The notes: generated by a model from the sequence alone, not told the origin. A stretch of 64,000 nt of DNA from Pseudomonas tensinigenes (GCF_014268445.2 NZ_CP077089.1:6366001-6430000); one strand, 5' to 3'. Shown: positions 23,951 to 32,511, numbered from the stretch's first letter. Translations and numbers: made by a program.

Positions 23951-24275
23951 TGCCCAAATCCTGTGAGAACTGCGAACCAAGACTAGCGAGTTATCTATCG
24001 AATTAAAGCGGAAAATTTCGCTTTGAAATATCGAGAAATACGATCAAGAGTCTGGAAGTGGTGTGTTAAGGAAAGATTAAAGGCGATTTCCCCGCGCAGC
24101 GCTCGGGTTATGCGGCTCGACTTTCGCTGTCCGGTCCAGCTCGCCCCCGGAGCAAGCGACGATTTCAAAAAGGTCGCAGAAAGAGAAACTTCTACTCAAT
24201 AACTATGTATCGCTGACTGCATGCCTGCACCTGATCAAATGATGACTCGACTATTCATTGAAAAGGTAAACCCCT
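23951..24275. other. 325-bp AT-richer spacer before the lectin gene
   Basis: Contains the cytochrome b561 promoter side (AT-rich, 23980-24060) and the lectin leader. No repeat of families A-E is present, in contrast to most spacers here. A 30-codon reading (24110-24202) lacks a ribosome site and is not called. Confidence 0.5.
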
Positions 24276-24773
24276 ATGGCTATTCGTTATACCCCCTTTC
24301 AAGCGAACGGCACTTCCGAGCTACCGCCAAACCAGACAATGTCTCCGGGGCAATATTTGCAGTCCGAAAATGGTCGATACCGTTTGGTATTGCACAGCGA
24401 TGGCAACCTGGTGATAAAAGAAGGTGAAGCAATAGTCTGGATTGCCGACAACAATCAACCTTACAGTGCAACTCTGCATCCAAAGAAGATGCGTGAGCCA
24501 CTACAATTTGTCGTCAGTAATAACGGATTTCTCTTCGACCCCTCCAGACGGCGACTATGGATTGCCGAAAGCACCCACAGCCTCGAAAAGTCACTGTGGT
24601 ACAACACTTACCTGACGATGCAGGACGATGGCAATCTGGTCATTTACGACCAGCGCAACGGCAACCTGCGTTGGTCTCGATTCGGTTTTGTCCCCGGGCG
24701 GATTCGAAAACCCAAGCAACGATGGCTCAGAAAGTTACCGAACGGCACCGAGTTCTATAAATGGGACTTTTAA
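24276..24773 (+). CDS. Single-domain B-lectin (monocot mannose-binding lectin type)
   Basis: 165 aa, no signal peptide. Residues about 16-135 form a B-lectin (MMBL) domain: LPPNQTMSPGQYLQSENG, then HSDGNLVIK (40-48), a degenerate middle strand (VVSNNGFLF) and QDDGNLVIY (116-124), the last an exact QxDxNxVxY mannose-binding motif. A basic aromatic tail (RKPKQRWLRKLPNGTEFYKW) follows. Pseudomonas LlpA lectin-like bacteriocins have tandem MMBL domains of about 270 aa; this protein has one, so it may be a relative with a different role (carbohydrate binding, bacteriocin-like or adhesin). AAAGG precedes the ATG. The gene is AT-richer than its neighbours, suggesting transfer. Confidence 0.8.
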   Translation: MAIRYTPFQANGTSELPPNQTMSPGQYLQSENGRYRLVLHSDGNLVIKEGEAIVWIADNNQPYSATLHPKKMREPLQFVVSNNGFLFDPSRRRLWIAESTHSLEKSLWYNTYLTMQDDGNLVIYDQRNGNLRWSRFGFVPGRIRKPKQRWLRKLPNGTEFYKWDF

Positions 24774-24796
24774 CAGGTCACCGCTCTTTTGATTGA

Positions 24797-24955
24797 TCAG
24801 TTGGTGAAAAGCGGTGGCGGCTGCAAGCAATCGGCACTATAGGGATCTATCTTGCAGTGATGGGCAAGTTCAGCATTATATCCACCTGGAAAGAAACGCC
24901 CATTGGCACAGCCGGAAAGTGTCATTAACAAAAGTACTACCGTTAGCGTTTTCAT
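24797..24955 (-). CDS. Small 52-aa lipoprotein
   Basis: A short minus-strand gene below usual ORF cut-offs. It begins MKTLTVVLLLMTLSGCANGR: positive N-terminus, hydrophobic core and lipobox LSGC (Cys16), so a lipoprotein of 36 mature residues. Two more cysteines (about 34 and 43) lie in HHCKIDPYSADCLQPPP. GGAGG sits six bases upstream of the ATG, an ideal ribosome site, which argues that it is real. It is convergent with the lectin gene; the imperfect inverted repeat 24779-24816 at their shared 3' ends could terminate either. No family recognised; colicin-lysis-type lipoproteins are of similar size, but that resemblance is only general. Confidence 0.75.
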   Translation of the reverse strand: MKTLTVVLLLMTLSGCANGRFFPGGYNAELAHHCKIDPYSADCLQPPPLFTN

Positions 24956-25097
24956 CGAGCGCCTCCAATTTTTTCAAGCATAAATTTGGAGATCAGGCAG
25001 CCGCTATCATTTCGTTCTGATTGTTTTGTGGGAATTGTCCTGCGCAGCGGTAAGCATTGAGACTGCACAGGGAAGGATTGAAGTGTGTGCTTCTGGC

Positions 25098-25130
25098 AAA
25101 AAAAACGCGGCCCATTTGGCCGCGTTTTTT
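25098..25130. terminator. Bidirectional terminator after the amine oxidase gene
   Basis: ACGCGGCC and GGCCGCGT around a 5-nt loop, A-run on the left and T-run on the right. The minus-strand T-run serves the amine oxidase gene ending at 25145. Confidence 0.9.
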
Positions 25131-25144
25131 ATTGAAGCAAAGGC

Positions 25145-26914
25145 TTACTGCGCCTTCGTCTCAGTGGTGGCAGCAGGCTTGGCCGCTGGCTTCTTCGCCG
25201 GCTCAGCCTTTTTCGCTGCCGGTTTCGCCGCAGGCTTTTTCGTCTCGGTTTTAGCCGCAGGCTTCTTCGCCGCAGGCTTGGCTGCCGCTTTCTTCGCTGG
25301 CTCAGCTTTCACCGGAGTCGCTGGCTTCGGCGCTTCCACCGGAGCGGGCGCAGGTGCCGGGGTCGGTGCAGGTGCTGGCGCTACCGGAGCAGGAGCAGGC
25401 TCTGGTGCCTTCGCAGGCTCAGGCTTCTTCTCGTCATCCGAACCACCAAACAGGTTGCTGAAGAAGTTGCCCTTCTTCGCCGCCACGGCACCCGCCGCGC
25501 CAGCCGCTGCTGCAGCCGGCAGCACTTTCGCCGGTTCGAACGATTTGCCCGCCGCCAGATCTTCAACCTGACTCGCCGCCCGCTGACCGGTGCGCAGCGC
25601 GCCTTCCAGAGTGCCCGGGTACAAGGTGTCGGTGTGTTCGCCGGCGAAGGTCACGCGTTGCAGCGGACGTTCCCACAGGCGCCAGAACTTGCTGATCTGG
25701 CCCGGGCCGTAAGCCAGGTACGCGCCACCCATCGACGGGTCGGTGCTATAGCGACGGATTTCATACCCGGTGAACGAGCCTCGGGCCTGTGGATAAAACG
25801 CGTGCAGGCGGATCAGCACCTGATCGACCATCTGTTTGTCGCCGAACGCCTGCATCACACGGGCATTGTCGCCGGACAGGTTGATCACCACGTTGGCGCC
25901 GCCCTTCAGCGCAGGTTCGATCCACAACATGCCGAGGCCGGTGTTGCTGTAGATCTCGCCGGACATGCGCGCCTTGCTTTCCCACACCGGCGTCTTGAAC
26001 TTCAGCATGATCTGGTCGCGCCAACCGTAGTTGGTGCCTTTGATCGCGGCCATGTGCTGGGCATCCAGCGCCGGGGTCAAAGCAATCTTGTTCAGCGCGC
26101 GCAATGGCACGGCCAACACCACGTAGTCGGCCTGATAGCCAACAGCGCCGACCTTGACGGTCACGCCGTCCTTGTCCTGAGTGATCGCCGACACCGGCGA
26201 GTTGGTCTTGATGGTTTTGATCTGTTTGACGAAGGCCTGCGCCAGCACCTGGCTGCCGCCGACCAGACGCGAAGCACGCAGGTCACGGTCGGAGATGCCG
26301 CGATAGACGCGGTTCTGCTGCGCGAAATACAGAAGCGACAGACGCGAAGGTTCGTCGTAGTGGGTGCGGATGTCCTGGTTGATCAACTGACGTGCAGTGG
26401 CCGGCAGGTTCTGCTTGTCGAGCCAGCTCGATACGGTGATCTGGTCCAGCGCGTGCAGGGTGCTGGTCGCCGCCGGGTTTTGCGGATCGTCGATCGAACG
26501 CGCCAGATCATCGAGGGTTTTTTGATAGCGCTTCAAGGCATCGGCGGTGGCCGGCTGCTTGGTCGCCAGATCGGCGGCAGAGAAATACTCGCCGTCGATC
26601 AGATAGCCCGGGGTCCGCACGAACTCAGGGGCCGGCGTGGTGCCCAGCTTGAAGGTCGAGACGTACTTGTTCAGCACTGGCTGCGTCTTGTCGTTGCCGA
26701 TCCACTCGCTGGTGGCCATGCCCGAGCGCCCGCCCAGACTAGGTTTGGCTTCCAGCAGGGTGACCTGCCAGCCTTTGTTTTGCAGTTCATAAGCGGCAGT
26801 CAGGCCCGACAGGCCGCCGCCGATCACGATTGCAGTTTTATCCTTGGCCAGCGCTGTAACGCTGAACAGCCCCAACATCACCAGCGCACAGGCGCGCAGC
26901 CAACCGACAGACAT
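25145..26914 (-). CDS. Secreted flavin amine oxidase with Ala/Pro/Lys-rich H1-like tail
   Basis: 589 aa. A Sec-type signal peptide (MSVGWLRACALVMLG, ending near ALA|KDK) is followed directly by an FAD dinucleotide fold (AIVIGGGLSGLTAAYEL, G32-G37; EAKPSLGGRSG), and the C-terminal flavin motif TFAGEHTDTLYPGTLEGALRTG. This is the monoamine-oxidase superfamily; substrate unknown. The last 120 or so residues are unlike the enzyme: a PAPAPAPTPAP linker and then AKKPAAK-type repeats resembling histone H1 or AlgP tails. It is divergent from bioA, as at the P. aeruginosa bioA locus. GGAG lies eight bases before the ATG. Confidence 0.85.
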   Translation of the reverse strand: MSVGWLRACALVMLGLFSVTALAKDKTAIVIGGGLSGLTAAYELQNKGWQVTLLEAKPSLGGRSGMATSEWIGNDKTQPVLNKYVSTFKLGTTPAPEFVRTPGYLIDGEYFSAADLATKQPATADALKRYQKTLDDLARSIDDPQNPAATSTLHALDQITVSSWLDKQNLPATARQLINQDIRTHYDEPSRLSLLYFAQQNRVYRGISDRDLRASRLVGGSQVLAQAFVKQIKTIKTNSPVSAITQDKDGVTVKVGAVGYQADYVVLAVPLRALNKIALTPALDAQHMAAIKGTNYGWRDQIMLKFKTPVWESKARMSGEIYSNTGLGMLWIEPALKGGANVVINLSGDNARVMQAFGDKQMVDQVLIRLHAFYPQARGSFTGYEIRRYSTDPSMGGAYLAYGPGQISKFWRLWERPLQRVTFAGEHTDTLYPGTLEGALRTGQRAASQVEDLAAGKSFEPAKVLPAAAAAGAAGAVAAKKGNFFSNLFGGSDDEKKPEPAKAPEPAPAPVAPAPAPTPAPAPAPVEAPKPATPVKAEPAKKAAAKPAAKKPAAKTETKKPAAKPAAKKAEPAKKPAAKPAATTETKAQ

Positions 26915-27137
26915 TCAGCGAACTCCGGAAATACACGTAGGAAAAAGCAGTTTTGCGGGTCAGACGACCCAAAGAACCGCGAAGAATACGTTAGCCATCA
27001 AAACGCCGCCAGCGACGTCTATCGGCTCATACAAAGTAGCTCAATCGACACAATGGGTTGTTCCCACGCGACGCATTGCATAGGCTTGCGCGATTGTTTG
27101 CCCGCGCCTGACGCGAGCCGCCTCGAGGAGACTGTAA

Positions 27138-28544
27138 ATGGGCCAGAATAACCAGTGGATGCAACGCGACCTCGCGGTGTTGTGGCATCCCTGCACCCAG
27201 ATGAAAGACCACGAACAGCTGCCGCTGATCCCGATCAAGCGCGGTGAAGGCGTCTGGCTTGAAGACTTCGAAGGCAAGCGCTACCTCGACGCCGTCAGCT
27301 CCTGGTGGGTCAACGTGTTTGGCCACGCCAACCCGCGCATCAACCAGCGCATCAAGGATCAGGTCGATCAACTCGAGCACGTGATTCTCGCCGGCTTCAG
27401 CCATCAACCAGTGATTGAGCTGTCCGAGCGTCTGGTGAAGATGACCCCGGAAGGCCTGAATCGGGTGTTCTACGCCGATAACGGTTCGTCCTGCATCGAA
27501 GTCGCGCTGAAAATGAGCTTTCACTACTGGCTCAATCGTGGTCAGCCGAACAAGAAGCGCTTCGTCACCCTGACCAACAGTTACCACGGCGAAACCATGG
27601 CGGCGATGGCGGTCGGCGACGTGCCGCTGTTCACCGAAACCTACAAAGCGCTGCTGATGGACACCATCAAAGTGCCGAGCCCGGATTGCTACGGGCGCCC
27701 CGAGGGCATGAGCTGGGAAGAACACTCGCGCAACATGTTTGCCGCCATGGAACAGACCTTGGCAGAAAATCATGACAGCGTCGCGGCAGTGATCGTCGAG
27801 CCGTTGATTCAGGGCGCCGGCGGCATGCGCATGTATCACCCGGTTTATCTCAAGCTGCTGCGCGAGGCCTGCGACCGTTACGGCGTGCACCTGATTCTCG
27901 ACGAAATCGCCGTTGGCTTTGGCCGCACCGGGACCATGTTTGCCTGTGAACAGGCCGGCATTCGTCCGGACTTCCTCTGCCTGTCGAAGGCCCTGACCGG
28001 CGGCTACCTGCCGTTGGCCGCGTGCCTGACCACCGATGAGGTCTACAGCGCGTTCTACGACGACTATCCGACCTTGCGCGCGTTCCTGCATTCGCACAGC
28101 TACACCGGCAACCCGCTGGCGTGTGCGGCGGCGCTGGCGACGCTGGATATCTTCGAGCAGGACAACGTCATCGAGAACAACAAGGCCCTGGCGCAGCGCA
28201 TGGCCTCGGCGACGGCGCATCTGGTCGATCACCCGAACGTGTCCGACGTGCGTCAGACCGGCATGGTTCTGGCCATCGAGATGGTCAAGGATAAAGCCAC
28301 GAAAGAGGCCTACCCTTGGCAGGAGCGTCGTGGTTTGAAGGTGTTCCAGCATGCCCTGGAGCGTGGCGCATTGCTGCGGCCGCTGGGCAGCGTGGTGTAT
28401 TTCCTGCCACCGTACGTGATCACCCCGGAGCAGATCGACTTCCTCGCTGAAGTGGCTAGCGAAGGCATCGACATTGCCACGCGTGACAGCGTCAGCGTCG
28501 CGGTGCCGAAAGACTTTCACCCGGGGTTCCGCGATCCAGGCTGA
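27138..28544 (+). CDS. bioA: Adenosylmethionine-8-amino-7-oxononanoate aminotransferase
   Basis: Class III PLP aminotransferase of biotin synthesis, using SAM as amino donor to make 7,8-diaminopelargonate. 468 aa. LWHPCTQMKDHE and WWVNVFGHANPRIN near the N-terminus are BioA-specific; YHGETMAAMAVGD, DEIAVGFGRTG and the PLP lysine in LCLSKALTGGYLPL (about residue 284) are present. GAGGAG precedes the ATG at 27138. No other bio gene is adjacent; rsmE lies downstream, as in other Pseudomonas. Confidence 0.96.
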   Translation: MGQNNQWMQRDLAVLWHPCTQMKDHEQLPLIPIKRGEGVWLEDFEGKRYLDAVSSWWVNVFGHANPRINQRIKDQVDQLEHVILAGFSHQPVIELSERLVKMTPEGLNRVFYADNGSSCIEVALKMSFHYWLNRGQPNKKRFVTLTNSYHGETMAAMAVGDVPLFTETYKALLMDTIKVPSPDCYGRPEGMSWEEHSRNMFAAMEQTLAENHDSVAAVIVEPLIQGAGGMRMYHPVYLKLLREACDRYGVHLILDEIAVGFGRTGTMFACEQAGIRPDFLCLSKALTGGYLPLAACLTTDEVYSAFYDDYPTLRAFLHSHSYTGNPLACAAALATLDIFEQDNVIENNKALAQRMASATAHLVDHPNVSDVRQTGMVLAIEMVKDKATKEAYPWQERRGLKVFQHALERGALLRPLGSVVYFLPPYVITPEQIDFLAEVASEGIDIATRDSVSVAVPKDFHPGFRDPG

Positions 28545-28573
28545 TTCAAAATTTGTGGCGCCTGAGCTGCCGC

Positions 28574-28639
28574 TTTCGCGAGCAGGCTCGCTCCCACAGG
28601 GGAATGCATTCCAAATGTGGGAGCGAGCCTGCTCGCGAA
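28574..28639. repeat. REP doublet, family A
   Basis: Inverted units around GGAATGCATTCC, a perfect 12-bp palindrome at the centre. Confidence 0.9.
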
Positions 28640-28687
28640 TGAAGTCGACACCGATCCACCTGATTCACATCTTTCCAGAGACCCGAA

Positions 28688-29407
28688 ATGAGACTGTCCC
28701 GCTTCTTTATCGACGCCCCCCTGAGCACCGGCGAACACGAACTGCCGGAAGCCCAGGCGCATTACATCAGCCGCGTGCTGCGCATGGCCGAGGGCGATGC
28801 GGTGCAGCTGTTCGACGGTTCCGGCCATGAGTTTCGCGGCGCCCTGCTGGAAGTCGGCAAGAAGCGCGTGACCGTGCAGATCGACGAGCAATTCGCCGGT
28901 CAGGTCGAATCACCGCTGCACATCCACCTCGGTCAGGGCTTGTCCCGTGGCGAGCGGATGGATTGGGCGATTCAGAAAGCCACCGAGCTGGGCGTGAATG
29001 AAATTACGCCGATCTTCAGCGACCGCTGCGAGGTCCGCCTGAAAGACGAACGCGCCGACAAACGCCTGCTGCACTGGCGTCAGGTGGCGATCAGCGCTTG
29101 CGAGCAATGTGGTCGTTCGCGGGTGCCGGTGATTCATCCGCCGGTATTGTTGGCGGACTGGATCAAGCAGACTGAAGCCGAGTTGAAGCTGGTGTTGCAC
29201 CCGGTGGCTGAGCCAATGGTCAGTCATGCCAAACCGGCGACACTGGCGTTCCTGATCGGGCCTGAAGGCGGTTTGACTGACGCCGAAGTCGAGCAGGCCA
29301 AGGGCAACGGCTTCCACGCCGCCCGCCTCGGCCCGCGGGTGCTGCGTACCGAGACGGCGCCGGTGGTTGCGCTGGCGGTGGCCCAGCAGCTTTGGGGTGA
29401 CTTCTAA
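28688..29407 (+). CDS. rsmE: 16S rRNA m3U1498 methyltransferase
   Basis: SPOUT-fold SAM methyltransferase acting on uridine 1498 of the 30S subunit. 239 aa. The N-terminal PUA-like part is MRLSRFFIDAPLSTG; the knotted C-terminal part has QKATELGVNEITPIFSDRCEV, ACEQCGRSRVPVI and FLIGPEGGLTDAEVEQA, then LGPRVLRTETAPVVAL, all typical of the RsmE family. Follows bioA and a REP doublet. Confidence 0.96.
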   Translation: MRLSRFFIDAPLSTGEHELPEAQAHYISRVLRMAEGDAVQLFDGSGHEFRGALLEVGKKRVTVQIDEQFAGQVESPLHIHLGQGLSRGERMDWAIQKATELGVNEITPIFSDRCEVRLKDERADKRLLHWRQVAISACEQCGRSRVPVIHPPVLLADWIKQTEAELKLVLHPVAEPMVSHAKPATLAFLIGPEGGLTDAEVEQAKGNGFHAARLGPRVLRTETAPVVALAVAQQLWGDF

Positions 29408-29410
29408 GCC

Positions 29411-29573
29411 CCATCGCTGGCAAGCCAGCTCCCACAAGAGATCCTGAGTTCGCACAAATCTTGTGTTCACTGGATATCTACTGTGGGAGCGAGCCTGCTC
29501 GCGAAAGCGGTGTATCAGCCAACATCAGCATCAGTTGGACTGACGCCTTCGCGAGCAGGCTCGCTCCCACAGG
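29411..29573. repeat. REP cluster: one GCTGGCAAGCCAGC unit plus a family A doublet
   Basis: CATCGCTGGCAAGCCAGCTCCCA at 29411-29433 is a different REP type with the hairpin GCTGGC/GCCAGC. A family A doublet follows (29482-29505 and 29547-29572). Confidence 0.85.
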
Positions 29574-29592
29574 GGATTGGGGATGATTCGGT

Positions 29593-30210
29593 CTAGAGGA
29601 CATAAAACAAGATCGCGACAAAGTGCAGAAAACTCCCGGCAATCACGAACAAATGCCAGATCCCATGCGCATGCCGCAGCCGGTGATCGAGGGCAAAAAA
29701 GATAATCCCCACCGTATACAAAACCCCGCCCGACGCCAGCCAGGCAAAACCTGTCGTACCCAGCGCCGCAATCAGCGGCTTGACCGCCACCAACACAATC
29801 CAGCCCATCACCGCGTAAATCACGATCGACAGAATCCGCGCTTCCGAACGCGGTTTGATTTCCTGCAGGATGCCAATCAGCGCCAGCCCCCAGACAATCC
29901 CGAACAACGTCCAGCCCCACGGCCCGCGCAGGGTCACCAGGCAGAACGGCGTGTAACTGCCGGCAATCAACAGGTAGATCGAAAAGTGATCAACCTTCTT
30001 CATGATCGCTTTCTTGCGCCCGCGCACGCTGTGGTACACGGTTGAAGCGCTGTAAAGCACCAGCAGGGTGAAAGCGTAAATCGCCACACTGACAATCTTC
30101 CACGGGCTGCCGTCGAGGCTGGCGATCACCAGCATCCAGACGCCGCCGATAAACGCTGCCACTGCCCCGACCAGATGCGTCCAGGCGTTGAGTTTTTCTC
30201 CGTGATACAT
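29593..30210 (-). CDS. Hemolysin III/TrhA-family membrane protein
   Basis: 205 aa, seven predicted helices. PAQR-like motifs: NAWTHLVGAVAAF at the start, YSASTVYHSVRGRKK, KVDHFSIYLLIAGSYTPFCL and HGIWHLFVIAGSFLHFVAI near the end, with the histidine and aspartate metal-site residues of the family. E. coli YqfA/TrhA belongs here and is linked to membrane-lipid homeostasis; haemolysis is not implied. GAGGTGA precedes the start. Confidence 0.9.
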   Translation of the reverse strand: MYHGEKLNAWTHLVGAVAAFIGGVWMLVIASLDGSPWKIVSVAIYAFTLLVLYSASTVYHSVRGRKKAIMKKVDHFSIYLLIAGSYTPFCLVTLRGPWGWTLFGIVWGLALIGILQEIKPRSEARILSIVIYAVMGWIVLVAVKPLIAALGTTGFAWLASGGVLYTVGIIFFALDHRLRHAHGIWHLFVIAGSFLHFVAILFYVL

Positions 30211-30273
30211 GTATTGCTCACCTCACATTCGTTACCGCAGCGCGCAAGGCTCGGGCCTTGAGCGTAAAAGCGC

Positions 30274-30358
30274 AATCAAAAGATCGCAGCCTGCGGCAGC
30301 TCCTACCTTCCAACGCATTCCAATGTAGGAGCTGCCGAAGGCTGCGATCTTTTGATCT
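30274..30358. repeat. REP-like inverted pair, family B
   Basis: ATCAAAAGATCGCAGCC(TGCGG) and its inverse surround GGAA-TGGAATGC. The right end is 40 bp before mdcR. Confidence 0.88.
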
Positions 30359-30397
30359 TCAAGGCACAATCGACGCATTCCAAAAAGAGTCCGCGCC

Positions 30398-31318
30398 ATG
30401 CTGATCGACGAAGAATTGACCCTGAAAAAACTCGAGGTGTTCCTCGCTTTCATGCGCACCGGCAACCTCGCCCGCGCCGCTGCCGAGTTGCAGACCAGCA
30501 ACGTCAGCGTGCACCGCGCGATTCACTCGCTGGAAAGCGCCCTGCGCTGCCCGCTGTTCAAACACGAAGGCCGCAACCTGACGCCGCTGGAAAGTGCCTA
30601 TGTATTGGAGGAGCGCGCGCAGAAGCTGATCAACGACGTTGTCGAAAGCGTACGCCTGACCCGCGAAGCCGCCGGGTTCTCTGCCGAACGCTTCAAACTC
30701 GGCTCGCTGTACTCACTGACCGTGAAAACCGTGCCGCAACTGATCATGGGCCTGAAGATTCGCCGCAGTGAACTCAACATCGATCTGATCCTCGGCTCGA
30801 ACATCGACCTGCTCTACAAGCTGAAAAACATGGAAGTCGACGCGATTCTGGTATCGCTGGACGACAGCGTCAACGACCCGGATTGCGAGCAGATCGCGCT
30901 GTTTTCCGACGATATCTTCCTCGCCACCCCGGCGGACTCAAAGTTCGCGCAACGCAGTGAAGTGGATCTGGCCGAGGTGCGCGATGAAACGTTTATCACG
31001 CTGACCCAGGGCTTTGCCACGCATCAGGACGGTAACCGGGTATTCAAGCAGGCGGGGTTCGAGCCGAAGGTGGCGATGCAGGTGAATGACATCTTCACGC
31101 TGCTGAGCATGGTCAGCTCGGGGGTGGGTTATGCGTTACTGCCGGGAAGGATTGCGGCGGTGTATGAGAACCGGGTGAAGCTGATTCCGTTGCAGGAGAA
31201 GTACCGGTTGCAGCAGCACATTGGGGTGGTGTTTTTGAAGGCCAAGGAGAGGGATCCGAATTTGCTGGCGTTGTTGGCGGAGTGTCGGATGTATGCGAAT
31301 CGGCAGTTGGCGGATTAA
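30398..31318 (+). CDS. mdcR: LysR-type regulator of malonate decarboxylase
   Basis: 306 aa. An N-terminal winged helix (LTLKKLEVFLAFMRTGNLAR, ..TSNVSVHRAIHSLES) and a periplasmic-binding-like effector domain (LGSLYSLTVKTVPQLIMG ... VSSGVGYALLPGR) are clear. Assignment to MdcR rests on location: it is convergent with mdcM at the end of the mdc cluster. Effector presumably malonate or malonyl-CoA (inference). A symmetric T-N11-A type site before mdcA (39050-39064) may be its target. Confidence 0.85.
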   Translation: MLIDEELTLKKLEVFLAFMRTGNLARAAAELQTSNVSVHRAIHSLESALRCPLFKHEGRNLTPLESAYVLEERAQKLINDVVESVRLTREAAGFSAERFKLGSLYSLTVKTVPQLIMGLKIRRSELNIDLILGSNIDLLYKLKNMEVDAILVSLDDSVNDPDCEQIALFSDDIFLATPADSKFAQRSEVDLAEVRDETFITLTQGFATHQDGNRVFKQAGFEPKVAMQVNDIFTLLSMVSSGVGYALLPGRIAAVYENRVKLIPLQEKYRLQQHIGVVFLKAKERDPNLLALLAECRMYANRQLAD

Positions 31319-31336
31319 CAGCAGATCAAGAGCTTA

Positions 31337-31727
31337 CCCCCTCACCCCAGCCCTCTCCCCCAAGGGGGCGAGGGGGAAAGGGAGCAGATCTCCATGGGTT
31401 TCAAAGCCTGAGTTCGACTCAGGAATTTCAGGTCGATGTACCTCCAACATCCACCGCGGTCAGTCCCCTCTCCGCCAAAGGGTAGAGGGGGAAAGGGAGC
31501 AGATCTCCGTGGGTTTCAAGCCTGAGTTCGACTCAGGACTTTCAGGTCGACGTACCTCCAACATCCACCGCGGTCAGTCCCCTCTCCGCCAAAGGGTAGA
31601 GGGGGAAAGGGAGCAGATCTCCGTGGGTTTCAAGCCTGAGTTCGACTCAGGACTTACAGGTCGGCGTACCTCCAACATCCAACGCGGTCAGTCCCCTCTC
31701 CCTCCGGGAGAGGGCTAGGGTGAGGGC
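31337..31727. repeat. Family C mosaic repeat with 114-115-bp tandem array (copy 2)
   Basis: Outer ends CCCTCACCCCAGCCCTCTCCC and GGGAGAGGGCTAGGGTGAGGG are inverted. Between them a unit starting GAGCAGATCTCC is repeated at 31382, 31497 and 31611 (spacings 115 and 114 bp), containing CCTGAGTTCGACTCAGG (an internal hairpin) and CCAACATCCACCGCGGTCAG. The three units are nearly identical, implying recent duplication. Fills the mdcR-mdcM convergent spacer. Confidence 0.92.
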
Positions 31728-31741
31728 AGCTTTTACGGCGG

Positions 31742-32506
31742 CTACCCCATCAACCCGCGCATCGCCAAAAACAGCAGTGAAGGCCCAAGCAAACACCCGA
31801 GCGCGGTATAAAACGCCGCCGTCAGACACCCATAAGGCACCAGTTTCGGATCGGTCGCCGCCAACCCGCCGGCCACACCACTGGACGTGCCCATCAGCCC
31901 GCCAAAAATCACCGCGCTGCGTGGATTGTTCAGGCCAATCATCGGCGCCACGAACGGCGTCATGACCATCACCAGAATCGCCTTGATCAACCCCGCTGCA
32001 ATCGACAACGCCATGACCTCGGAACTGGCGCCAATCGCCGCACCGGTCACCGGGCCGACGATGTAGGTCACCGCGCCGGCACCAATAGTGGTCAGGCTAA
32101 CGGCATCGGTATAACCGAACGCCATCGCCACACCAACACCCGCCACGAACGACGTGCCTACGCCGACAAACAGCGCCAGTACCCCAACGAATCCTGCACG
32201 TTTCAGCTCATCGACACTCACGCCGAAGGCCGTGGCCACAATCGCGAAATCGCGCAGCATCGCACCACCGAGCAAACCGATGCCCGACAACAACGGAATA
32301 TCCACCACGCCTTTCTGCCCACCGGTTAGTGCACCGCCGACATACGACAGCACCAGCCCCAGCAGAATGGCGATTGCCGAGCCGTGCAAACGACCCTTGG
32401 TAAAGGTGTTGGACATCCAGTAGGAGACCCACATGGTCAGCCCGACAATCAGAAACCCGCTGATCAAACCGTAGCCGGTGATGACTTTCATCATTGATTC
32501 GTACAT
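31742..32506 (-). CDS. mdcM: Malonate transporter subunit MdcM/MadM
   Basis: 254 aa integral membrane protein, about eight helices, glycine-rich (LLSGIGLLGGAMLRDFAIVATAFG; GGLMGTSSGVAGGLAATDPKLVPYG). With MdcL it forms the two-component MadLM-type malonate:Na+/H+ symporter. The start at 32506 is five bases after the mdcL stop. Last gene of the mdc transcript. Confidence 0.9.
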   Translation of the reverse strand: MYESMMKVITGYGLISGFLIVGLTMWVSYWMSNTFTKGRLHGSAIAILLGLVLSYVGGALTGGQKGVVDIPLLSGIGLLGGAMLRDFAIVATAFGVSVDELKRAGFVGVLALFVGVGTSFVAGVGVAMAFGYTDAVSLTTIGAGAVTYIVGPVTGAAIGASSEVMALSIAAGLIKAILVMVMTPFVAPMIGLNNPRSAVIFGGLMGTSSGVAGGLAATDPKLVPYGCLTAAFYTALGCLLGPSLLFLAMRGLMG

Positions 32507-32511
32507 GGCGC

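Noticed and set aside
24110..24202. 30-codon frame (MRLDFRCPVQLAPG...) upstream of the lectin gene
   Set aside because: No Shine-Dalgarno, no recognised motif, too short to judge.
25026..25571. Ala/Gly/Phe-rich plus-strand frame of 181 codons
   Set aside because: Reverse strand of the Lys/Ala/Pro repeat tail of the amine oxidase; runs across the terminator at 25098.
31293..31718. 141-codon frame through the tandem array (RGQSPLRQRVEGE repeats)
   Set aside because: Translation of the DNA repeat itself; it starts inside mdcR in another frame and has no ribosome site.
31337..31727. Possible CRISPR array because of regular tandem repeats
   Set aside because: The units are 114-115 bp and repeat in full with no unique spacers; there are no cas genes.
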